From CAZXCQ01 sp964639275 (lineage in GTDB: Bacteria; Desulfobacterota; DSM-4660; Desulfatiglandales; Desulfatiglandaceae), in assembly GCA_964639275.1 (NCBI GenBank), contig CAZXCQ010000137.1, positions 1-16,351 on the forward strand: a stretch of DNA of 16,351 nt, read 5' to 3'. The notes below the pieces were generated by a model, which searched no databases, had not been told where the DNA came from, and worked only from the letters and a program-made list of their open reading frames with translations. Positions 1-6,461 of the stretch are shown here, one piece after another (the first letter of the stretch is position 1; every line of letters begins with the position of its first letter). Made by a program: the position numbers and the translations under genes.

Positions 1-13
1 TGTCCTTTTCCCT

Positions 14-49
14 AACCCTGAACGTTGAACCCGGAACCTGTGAACGCTT
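14..49. repeat. Degenerate 7-nt-period tandem repeat (AAC every 7 nt)
   Basis: AAC triplets begin at 14, 21, 28, 35 and 43, so the spacing is 7, 7, 7 and 8. The units are degenerate. The style resembles the 9-nt-period arrays at 14142-14195, 14550-14630 and 16149-16202 that bracket four-helix-bundle genes. It may be the tail of another such element lying left of the window. That link is inference. Confidence 0.5.
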
Positions 50-174
50 ACAAATCTTTAGGGTTCGCGCAAAAATAAAGGGGCGTCTCACACACCCGTG
101 ACGGGCATCAAATACCCTCTTCTCTTGACGCAACGTGCCCTATCCATTATCTTCCCTCATAACAGTTCACAAGA

Positions 175-221
175 CGCCAAGGCCGCAGAGAAGGACTTTT
201 CCCTTTTCTGCGTCCTTTGCG
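175..221. repeat. Imperfect inverted repeat, dispersed intergenic hairpin
   Basis: The arms 175-194 and 202-221 are reverse complements at 17 of 20 positions, around a 7-nt centre. The right arm runs into the 33-nt repeat 219-251. No T-run follows, so a terminator role is not supported. The first 424 bases otherwise hold no convincing gene; an 84-codon open frame at 98-352 runs through the repeats. Confidence 0.6.
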
Positions 222-251
222 CCTCGAACGAGCGCAGCGAGTGGGCGGTGA
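219..251 (+). repeat. 33-nt dispersed repeat, copy 1
   Basis: It matches 4999-5031 at 28 of 33 positions without gaps. Both copies are intergenic and end in the shared string TGGGCGGTGA. Copy 1 is fused to the inverted repeat at 175-221. Function unknown. Confidence 0.6.
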
Positions 252-347
252 ACAATTACCTTCCCTCAAACGGAGATCGCTGTCCGAAGAAGGAGCTTTG
301 CACACACGTAACACAGTGGCCTTTTAGGAAACGATCAACTCTAGAAT

Positions 348-374
348 TTTAGTCACTTTAGTCACTTTAGGCCG
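348..374 (+). repeat. Short tandem repeat, 9-nt unit TTTAGTCAC
   Basis: Two perfect TTTAGTCAC units (348-356, 357-365) are followed by a degenerate third unit, about 50 nt before the start of the cNMP/FHA gene. The 9-nt period is shared with the arrays around the four-helix-bundle genes, though the unit sequence differs. Confidence 0.6.
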
Positions 375-424
375 GGCCTTCTACCGGGAGGGACCGCGAC
401 CCCTTACATGAAAGGAGGACTTCT

Positions 425-1210
425 ATGATCACCATACGAAAGTATGAGGCCGGAGAGATCATCCTCAAGGAAAACGATCTGGGCGAAACAGCCTTTGTCA
501 TAGAGGAGGGAAGGGTCGAGGTGAGCAAGGAATTGGACGGGCAAAAGATCCACCTGGCCTATCTGGGGACCGGCGAAACATTTGGTGAAATGGGGATGAT
601 TGATGATAAGCCGCGCAGCGCCACGGTCACCGCCCTGGAAGATACGGTTGTGCGTGAAATCCACCGCGATGAGTTCCTCGAAGGCCTCAAGACCGATCCG
701 GAGGTCCCCATAACCATCCTAAAGGTCCTCTTCGAGCGTCTCAGGGAGTGTCATGTAAAGATCCTGCAACTCCAACAGACCGGGCCACCCCCCCGGGAAA
801 TCCCCGCCGCGGGCCTGGACCACCTGCCGGACCGATCCGCCGGGCTGATTTCGCTCGAGGGACTGACGCCCGTAGCCTCCCAGGCCCTCCCGGAAAGCCC
901 TTTTCTTATCAAGGGACTCCCTTTCCGCGTCGGCAGAAAGAGCAGCGATCCCCTCGCCCACAATGACCTGATGATCCCCGACACGGTCCCGTTTCAGGTC
1001 TCCAGACATCATGTGGAACTCATCACCCATGAGGGCCGCATAGGGGCTGCGGACAGGGGAAGCTATCTGGGCTCCATTGTGGACGGAGAGCTGCTTGGCG
1101 GGCCCGATGGAAGCCCCGGGCCCCTATTCTTTGAGGGAGACGAGGGGATACTTATCCTGGGGACCATCCACTCCCCATTTAGATACAGGGTCAGAAAGCA
1201 ACCCTCGTAA
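425..1210 (+). CDS. Cyclic-nucleotide-binding and FHA-domain regulatory protein
   Basis: 261 residues, probably cytoplasmic, with no signal peptide. Residues about 5-110 form a Crp-type cyclic-nucleotide-binding domain. The phosphate-binding cassette is visible as FGEMGMIDDKPRSATV (53-68), with Glu55 and Arg64 in the places that contact the cyclic nucleotide ribose and phosphate in known family members. After a Pro-rich linker, residues about 160-257 look like a forkhead-associated (phosphothreonine-binding) domain: FRVGRK with G170/R171, then SRHH at 193-196. There is no DNA-binding helix-turn-helix, so this is probably a protein-protein signalling adaptor, not a Crp transcription factor. 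AAAGGAGG lies 6 nt before the ATG. It converges with the glycosyltransferase gene, 33 nt away. Ligand and partner are unknown; a link to the polysaccharide locus is inferred from position only. Confidence 0.85.
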   Translation: MITIRKYEAGEIILKENDLGETAFVIEEGRVEVSKELDGQKIHLAYLGTGETFGEMGMIDDKPRSATVTALEDTVVREIHRDEFLEGLKTDPEVPITILKVLFERLRECHVKILQLQQTGPPPREIPAAGLDHLPDRSAGLISLEGLTPVASQALPESPFLIKGLPFRVGRKSSDPLAHNDLMIPDTVPFQVSRHHVELITHEGRIGAADRGSYLGSIVDGELLGGPDGSPGPLFFEGDEGILILGTIHSPFRYRVRKQPS

Positions 1211-1243
1211 CTTTAAAGAAACCCTGCTAATTCTATCAAAGAC

Positions 1244-1912
1244 TCACAGATAAAGATATTTCACGATACTCCACACATACCGCAGGGCCACCTTTCTTAC
1301 CTCTATCTTGGAGACCCCGGCCTTCCGCTTGTGCTCATGGGTGGGTACCTCGGCCATGCGGTAACCCTTCTGCAGGGTCTTTATGATCATCTCTTGCTCG
1401 ATGGTGGTGATGTCCTCCCTGAGATCGAGCGACTTGAGCACCCCCGTCTTGATGGCCCGGAATCCGTTCTGACTCTCCGAGAGTTGAACCCTAAATCGGT
1501 GATTGATGCAGGCTGTAATAAATGAGCTCCCCATGAGCCGGAGACATTCGTCAAACCCGCCATGGAGTTCGCTCGATCCGCCCAGGAGCCGGGACCCTGA
1601 GACATGATCGGCCCGGCCATCCATGATCGGTTCAACCAGCCTGGGGATGTCATTCGGATCGTGGGACCCGTCTGCATCGATCAATACGGTAACCTCTCTG
1701 TTGAGGTGGGACAGGGCGGTGCGGATCGCATCACCCTTGCCCTTCTGGTGGTCAAGAATCACGCGGGCACCCAGCGTGGAGGCGATCGCCCGCGTATCGT
1801 CTTCCGAATGCCCGTCGATCACCAGGATGTCATCGGTATATCTCCGACACCCCCCTATGACCTCACCCAGGGTGGCAGCCTCGTTGAGGGCAGGGATGGC
1901 CACAGTAATCAT
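1244..1912 (-). CDS. Family 2 glycosyltransferase, DPM1/dolichol-phosphate mannosyltransferase-like
   Basis: Predicted to transfer a sugar from a nucleotide donor, probably to a polyprenyl phosphate or a growing glycan. From the chosen start (222 residues) the GT-A fold motifs are in order: VAIPALNEA (4-12), VIDGHSEDDT (31-40), GKGDAIRTAL (58-67) and the metal-binding LIDADGSHDP (DAD at 79-81). QNGFRAI and HKRKAGVSK further on are usual in DPM1-like enzymes. There is no clear C-terminal membrane domain, so it is likely soluble or peripheral. The ATG at 1912 was chosen because family members begin just before the AIPALNE motif. An in-frame ATG at 1957 would add 15 residues, and neither start has a good ribosome site. 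It is transcribed away from the export block across a structured intergenic region, so coregulation is possible. Acceptor unknown. Confidence 0.88.
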   Translation of the reverse strand: MITVAIPALNEAATLGEVIGGCRRYTDDILVIDGHSEDDTRAIASTLGARVILDHQKGKGDAIRTALSHLNREVTVLIDADGSHDPNDIPRLVEPIMDGRADHVSGSRLLGGSSELHGGFDECLRLMGSSFITACINHRFRVQLSESQNGFRAIKTGVLKSLDLREDITTIEQEMIIKTLQKGYRMAEVPTHEHKRKAGVSKIEVRKVALRYVWSIVKYLYL

Positions 1913-2536
1913 CCTGGCGATTTCATTTTGTGACGTCACGATAGAAAGTGCTTGCATTTTCTTAAAATTATAGCTATCCTACTCCCCTGTTTTATCTTAA
2001 TCAAATGCTTTGTGACCGGTGAATTATCGGCATTTATCCCGTATTCCGCAAAGGAGATTTGTAACATATTGAAATAGCGATATGTTTCCAATCTACTGGA
2101 AATTGTAGCCCATAAATATGAGCGAACAGCACACGATGATTCCAGACACTTCCAAGGTCAGAAGGTATCTTCTCAATAATTTGCGGTAAACATGTTTATT
2201 GTCAGAAGGTCTGGAATCCAGGTGTCCTCCCCCTAATTATTGAGATATTACGTCAGAAGGCAATTTTGCGGAAGACGGGATTTAAGACAAAAAGGTCGTC
2301 AGAAACAGAGACACTCTGAGACAGATAACACCCGTAACCGTGACCTTCAAAGGCTATTAATAGTAGTTTCGACCTACCATTATCTAGCAGAATTTTTTGT
2401 ATTGATATATCAGATTTTTTGTGGTAAAGGAATTCATCCAAAACCCCCGTTTCTTTGAAATTACAATAACTTCAACCTTTTTATGAGATAAGGCCTCCAG
2501 ACAAAACCTCAATTGCCAAAATTGGAGGGGATAATC
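1913..2536. promoter_or_regulatory. Divergent intergenic region rich in dyad symmetry and short repeats
   Basis: About 620 nt without a convincing gene, between the divergent glycosyltransferase and export-block genes. Seen directly: AACATAT/ATATGTT (2063-2069, 2080-2086); TTTCCA/TGGAAA (2085-2090, 2097-2102); a perfect 10-bp inverted repeat 2138-2147 with 2209-2218; a perfect 11-bp inverted repeat 2171-2181 with 2235-2245, interleaved with the first; a 12-bp palindrome TAAACATGTTTA (2187-2198); and GTCAGAAGG at 2157, 2201 and 2252, with a shorter GTCAGAA at 2298. No sigma-70 or sigma-54 promoter stood out. The density of sites suggests multi-site regulator binding or a structured leader, which is inference. 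Confidence 0.55.
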
Positions 2537-3472
2537 ATGACAAAAGAAACCTTTTGTGTCTCTTATACAGACCGTAGTCGTCCCCACCTCTTTCTCGCAG
2601 GGGCCCTGACCTTGTGCCTGTTCTTGGGGTGGGTATTGGTGGGGACAGCCGTGGCTGACATAAAAGAGGACCTGGCCGCTAAGGTGGCAGCGGGCATGTC
2701 TTACGAGGAGGCTGCCCGGGCAGTGACAGCCGAAAGGATTGCAGCAGGAGAAGACCCTGAAGCGGTCGGAAAGGCCGTCAGCGAGGGTGCGATTGAGGTG
2801 GCGTTGGACCGCGCTGACGACGTTGCCGCGGCAGTGAAGGGCGCGTCTCAGGGGGCAGTGAAGGCTGCGGTAGAGGCCGCGGTTGCTGCCGGGCAGGACC
2901 CTGCCGATGCAGCCCGCGCGGCCTCCCAGGGCGTTGCAGACGGGGCCGTGACAGGGGCTGTCAATACCGGGCAGGACGTTGCCGCGTTGACTGAGTCGGC
3001 TGCATCAGGCGCCGTACAGGGTGCGGTAGAGGCTGCGCCTGTCCCTCCCCCTCCTGGCCAAGACGCTGCGTCCCTGGCCCAGGCATCGGCCCAGGGGGCC
3101 TCACAGGGGGCCAACAACGGGGCGGTTGCAACCGGGCAGGACGTCAATCAGGTAAACAATGCCGCAAACCAGGGGGCCATAAACGGGGCGGACCGGGGTG
3201 CCCAGAATACGGGCCAAGACCGGGACACGGTCTCCAATGCCGCCCAACAGGGGACCCAGCAGGTAACCACCACCACCGCCAATACGACAGTCGTAACCAC
3301 CACGGTCGTGAGTACAACCGCCGCCCCAACGACTTCTGTCGCGACCACAACGACCGCCGAGACCACCACCGTTGAGACGACCACCATTGAGACAACAACA
3401 TCAACCACAACAACATCAACCACAACAACAACAACAAGCACAAAGAAGACAACTGTGAGCCCATCCGCCTAA
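2537..3472 (+). CDS. Secreted Ala/Gly-repeat protein with mucin-like Thr-rich tail
   Basis: 311 residues, no recognised family. Residues 18-40 form a signal sequence ending TAVA, with likely cleavage before Asp41. Residues about 80-243 are imperfect repeats, mostly 26 residues long, each opening with GQD (119, 145, 174, 200, 226) followed by an AAxQGAxxGA pattern; the third unit boundary carries a PVPPPP insert. Two more divergent units precede them. Residues 244-311 are 39 Thr of 68, broken by short Val/Ala/Glu stretches and ending KKTTVSPSA, like heavily O-glycosylated or wall-spanning stalks. Thr codons are mixed, so the tail is not a fresh triplet expansion. The start was chosen because GGAGGGG (2524-2530) sits correctly before the ATG at 2537; an upstream in-frame ATG (2513) would place that site inside the gene. 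It is first in the export block. A matrix or surface protein is likely; function unknown. Confidence 0.8.
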   Translation: MTKETFCVSYTDRSRPHLFLAGALTLCLFLGWVLVGTAVADIKEDLAAKVAAGMSYEEAARAVTAERIAAGEDPEAVGKAVSEGAIEVALDRADDVAAAVKGASQGAVKAAVEAAVAAGQDPADAARAASQGVADGAVTGAVNTGQDVAALTESAASGAVQGAVEAAPVPPPPGQDAASLAQASAQGASQGANNGAVATGQDVNQVNNAANQGAINGADRGAQNTGQDRDTVSNAAQQGTQQVTTTTANTTVVTTTVVSTTAAPTTSVATTTTAETTTVETTTIETTTSTTTTSTTTTTTSTKKTTVSPSA

Positions 3473-3582
3473 AAGGAGATAAGGACCTAAAGGGCCAAGA
3501 TCCATGTCCTGAGGTTGCGTTTGACTATCGAAGAGAGCCCTGAAGGCCCGATTGCCTTTAACAAACCAAGGAGACTGAATCC

Positions 3583-4926
3583 ATGAAAAAGCGACTCATC
3601 TTTTGTACCTCTATTATGCTTGTCCTGGGGATCTTTTTCTCTGCCCGTGCAGGGGCCGCAATCATCTGGAGGGAAGGAGCGATCTCGGTTGAAGACGAAA
3701 TGCGGCGAGAGGGGGGAAAGATCGAAATCGGAAAATTGCGGATCATCCCCGCCGTCAGGGTCAGCGGGAACTATGACAGCAATATCTACCTGGGAAATGA
3801 CTACACAAACGATCCCAACACCGGTCCCAAGGTCGATGGCAAACTCTCCAAACCCCTTGTGTCGGACTATATCTTTCATGTCCAACCCGGGCTCATGTTG
3901 AATTATGACCTGGGTGAGCGCGGAGGCGCGAGGCTCGGCTACACCGGCAACTGGGCCTTTTACAAACGCAGGACCGAGCAGAACTGGGACATGCAAACGG
4001 GTATGTTCAACGCGGACTACCACGCCCCGGTCGGTCTGATCCTGGGTCTGGACAATGTCTTTTCCAGCGGGAACGACCCCTATGGTGATGCCACCCAGTA
4101 CGGCCTCGGTTATGTCAAGCAGCGGTGGAACAACAACCTCAAGTTTAAGGGGGGCTGGGACTTTTTTGACCGGTTCAAGCTCATCGGCTATTATAATTTT
4201 TACAAACAGAGATACAAGGACGAAAGGGACTATACCCAGAACTGGACCAACAACGAATTCGGGCTTGGCTTCCAGATGAGGGTGCTTCCCAAGACATGGG
4301 GGTTTGTCCGGTACCACTTCGGCATACAGAACTTTGATTCCCACCCCGTCGAGGTAAAGGGGGTGCCCACGAACATCACCTCGTCCAATGACGCAAGCAA
4401 CAAATGGAATCGCGTAAACATCGGTCTCGCATGGGATAGCGGCGCAAAGCTCGGGGGCGAACTCAACTTTGGTTATGAGTGGCTCAAGTACGATAATAAC
4501 ACCGATCCCCTGGGTCGAAAATATGAAGATAGAAACACCTGGATAGCCGGAACCTCCATCGATTACAGTCCCTTTGCCACCACCCTCCTCACCCTCAACA
4601 TCGCCAGGGGAATCAAGGTCACGGGTGCCGCGAACAGGGAGATGTATGACGACACCTCAATCGGCATAAATGTTCAACAGGATCTCCCGTATAAATTTAG
4701 CGCCACCGCGGGCTTTATCTACAGCAAAAACAACTACAATGTGCCCGACCCGGCCCGACCCGGCAGACTGGATAACAACTATAACGGCAATGTCACCTTC
4801 ACCTATCAGATACAGTCGTGGCTAGATGTAACCGCCGGCTACCGTTACATGAGAAAGGACTCCAACTATCTGGATCAGTCCTTTACGGATCAACAGGGAA
4901 TACTCTCAATCGGGGTGGCCTATTGA
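3583..4926 (+). CDS. Outer-membrane beta-barrel protein of a polysaccharide locus
   Basis: 447 residues. A signal peptide (KKRL, then a hydrophobic run 5-21, cleavage near ARA-GA at 23-25) is followed by a mature protein made of alternating, aromatic-rich strands such as LMLNYDLGERGGARLGYTG and FKLIGYYNFYKQRYK. The last residue is Tyr in SIGVAY, the aromatic C-terminal signature recognised by the BAM machinery. Length and look match the putative beta-barrel porin type often found next to exopolysaccharide export genes. The probable role is passage or tethering of polymer at the outer membrane, inferred from context. AAGGAG lies 9 nt before the ATG. It follows the Thr-rich protein by 110 nt and precedes the export lipoprotein by about 200 nt, which includes a dispersed repeat, so it may share a transcript with one or both. 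Confidence 0.85.
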   Translation: MKKRLIFCTSIMLVLGIFFSARAGAAIIWREGAISVEDEMRREGGKIEIGKLRIIPAVRVSGNYDSNIYLGNDYTNDPNTGPKVDGKLSKPLVSDYIFHVQPGLMLNYDLGERGGARLGYTGNWAFYKRRTEQNWDMQTGMFNADYHAPVGLILGLDNVFSSGNDPYGDATQYGLGYVKQRWNNNLKFKGGWDFFDRFKLIGYYNFYKQRYKDERDYTQNWTNNEFGLGFQMRVLPKTWGFVRYHFGIQNFDSHPVEVKGVPTNITSSNDASNKWNRVNIGLAWDSGAKLGGELNFGYEWLKYDNNTDPLGRKYEDRNTWIAGTSIDYSPFATTLLTLNIARGIKVTGAANREMYDDTSIGINVQQDLPYKFSATAGFIYSKNNYNVPDPARPGRLDNNYNGNVTFTYQIQSWLDVTAGYRYMRKDSNYLDQSFTDQQGILSIGVAY

Positions 4927-4998
4927 AAAAAAGAAGCGCAATCTTCCTTTTCGCCCTTCTCAGCGAAAAGGATAAGATAAATATCCTCTGTGAACGCT

Positions 4999-5031
4999 GT
5001 GCCTTGAATGAGCGGAGCGAATGGGCGGTGA
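4999..5031 (+). repeat. 33-nt dispersed repeat, copy 2
   Basis: Partner of 219-251 (28 of 33 identical). It lies between the beta-barrel and export-lipoprotein genes. A short inverted repeat GCACTT/AAGTGC (5070-5075, 5084-5089) follows, then the ribosome site of the next gene. Confidence 0.6.
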
Positions 5032-5123
5032 GGCAACATAATAATATGTCACCAAATTTCTGAGACGAAGCACTTAGGTTCCCAAGTGCACGTTGGGCAG
5101 CGGTGTTTTTTAGAGAGAGGTCA

Positions 5124-6170
5124 ATGAAATTCCTGAACAGCTTGCGTTTCACGATCGCCATGGCCGCCTCCTTTTTGCTCAGTGCCTGTGCCACCAGTGG
5201 CGAGGTCGTAACGGTCAGCACCGTCAGATCCGGCAAGGCCCTCGATCAGTCGGTCCTGGCAAAGCTCGAGGAGCTAAAGGAGACCACTCATCCCAAAGGG
5301 GCGAATCACACCCTAAGCAATGTCATCGCCGAGACCCCGCACCTGTCGGTATCTGAGTATCTGTCAAAGTACCCCGAGGCAAAGACCATGGCCGGTGACT
5401 ATACGGTGGGCGGCTATGATGTCTTGAGTATTAAGGTCTATGAAGAGGCCGACCTCACCAGAGAGGAGGTGCGGGTCTCGGGTGACGGGTACATCACATT
5501 CCCCTTGATCGGCAAGCTCAAGGTGGCCGGTCTCACCACCTCCCAGATCGAACGACTCGTATCAGACAGGCTGGCCGAACAGCAATATCTCCTGAACGCC
5601 CACGTCTCGGTGACCGTGACCGGATTTTTTAGCAAACATTTTATGGTCCTCGGCGCAGTGAAAACCCCGGGCAGCTATCCCGTCAAGGCCCGTGAGCGCG
5701 TCCTGGACGGCATCTCCAAGGCCGGCGGGGTCGAGTCGGATCAGGCAAGCACAGGGGCGATGATCATCCGGACCCTGTGGGCCGATACAGATCGCCAGCA
5801 AAAGATCGTCATCAATATCAATCTGAGGCGTCTTTTAAAAAGGGGGGATCAGGTCTCCAATATCTATCTGATGGACAAGGACGCCCTTTATGTCCCCCCT
5901 GCAGAGCACTTTTACATCATCGGGCAGGTCAGGGCGCCCGGGGCCTATACCATGCCCGAGGGAGAGGTGACCCTGGTGGAGGCCATTGGCATGGCAGGCG
6001 GGTTTACGCGGATTGCCTCGCGCAACAGCACCCGCATCATCCGGGTGGAAGAAGGTGTTGAAAAGATCATAGAGGTTAAGGTGGATGCCATTACAAAGGG
6101 TGGCAAGAAGATACAGGACGTTCCCATCAAACCGGGCGACGTGATCGTAGTGCCGGAGAGCTTCTTTTGA
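5124..6170 (+). CDS. Polysaccharide export outer-membrane lipoprotein (OPX, Wza-like)
   Basis: 348 residues. A type II signal peptide ends in the lipobox LLSAC with Cys22 as the lipidation site, and Thr-Ser-Gly follow, fitting outer-membrane sorting. Residues about 91-168 are the Poly_export domain, opening GDYTVGGYDVLSIKVYEE. Two SLBB beta-grasp domains follow, starting near HFMVLGAVKTPGSYPV (172) and HFYIIGQVRAPGAYTM (262). In the Wza family these assemble as an octamer spanning periplasm and outer membrane and contact the inner-membrane PCP protein. The ATG at 5124 was chosen because AGAGAGG precedes it and the signal peptide begins MKFLNSLRF; a start at 5103 would add seven residues. The partner kinase starts 291 nt downstream, beyond a terminator-like hairpin. 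The architecture is very clear; the polymer exported is unknown. Confidence 0.93.
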   Translation: MKFLNSLRFTIAMAASFLLSACATSGEVVTVSTVRSGKALDQSVLAKLEELKETTHPKGANHTLSNVIAETPHLSVSEYLSKYPEAKTMAGDYTVGGYDVLSIKVYEEADLTREEVRVSGDGYITFPLIGKLKVAGLTTSQIERLVSDRLAEQQYLLNAHVSVTVTGFFSKHFMVLGAVKTPGSYPVKARERVLDGISKAGGVESDQASTGAMIIRTLWADTDRQQKIVININLRRLLKRGDQVSNIYLMDKDALYVPPAEHFYIIGQVRAPGAYTMPEGEVTLVEAIGMAGGFTRIASRNSTRIIRVEEGVEKIIEVKVDAITKGGKKIQDVPIKPGDVIVVPESFF

Positions 6171-6289
6171 ACCAAGACCTCAAAATTTTCCTCCAGAAAA
6201 GATCAACCGCAGATTCCACCCGCTGCCTGCCCCATATCATGGTTTTGCCCTATCTCCTCTGGTGATTCTGAGGAACTACAGCGGTTGAA

Positions 6290-6461
6290 TCAATTTGGCT
6301 TTCTGAAAATTGGCACTTGGGGAGGGGTAGGGGGGTTCCCTCCCCTATTTTTTCCTATGGCGCGTGATTTCTTTACCCTCTCTTACGGGCGAGTGATACG
6401 GCCGAAAAACGGAATCCCCACACCCCGGGTTTCAAACAGTTAAAGTGTTACCAGCGGTTAT
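6290..6461 (+). promoter_or_regulatory. Duplicated leader, copy 1 (upstream of the tyrosine kinase)
   Basis: Two blocks here recur upstream of the phosphatase. Block 1 (6290-6318, TCAATTTGGCTTTCT and on) matches 8801-8830. Block 2 (6426-6451) matches 8865-8890 at 23 of 26 positions, sharing CGGGTTTCAAA and AAAGTGTTAC; a GAATCCCCA string precedes both. Block 2 ends 10 nt before the kinase ATG, and no good Shine-Dalgarno lies between, so block 2 may shape translation. Each copy has a GC-rich hairpin between its blocks. Role unknown. Confidence 0.55.
6319..6353 (+). terminator. Terminator-like hairpin between export lipoprotein and kinase
   Basis: GGGGAGGG (6319-6326) pairs with CCCTCCCC (6338-6345) around an 11-nt loop and is followed by TATTTTTT. 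This is a good intrinsic-terminator form, about 150 nt after the OPX stop and inside the leader of the kinase gene. It could end the upstream transcript, act as an attenuator, or set unequal OPX and kinase levels. Confidence 0.6.

Noticed and set aside
98..352. 84-codon open frame
   Set aside because: It runs through the inverted repeat and the 33-nt dispersed repeat, has no ribosome site, and its product (HNSSQDAKAAEKDF and on) looks like translated repeat DNA.
2240..2458. 72-codon open frame in the divergent region
   Set aside because: No ribosome site, basic low-quality composition, and it overlaps the dyad-rich regulatory stretch and opposing frames on the other strand.
3144..3464. Long antisense frames opposite the Thr-rich tail
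   Set aside because: They arise from the Thr-codon bias of the sense gene (poly-Val or Trp/Leu-rich products) and have no start signals.
6311..6330. Sigma-54 promoter suggested by TTGGCAC before the kinase
   Set aside because: The -12 GC element is missing at the required spacing. The same is true of TTGGCAC near 12526.
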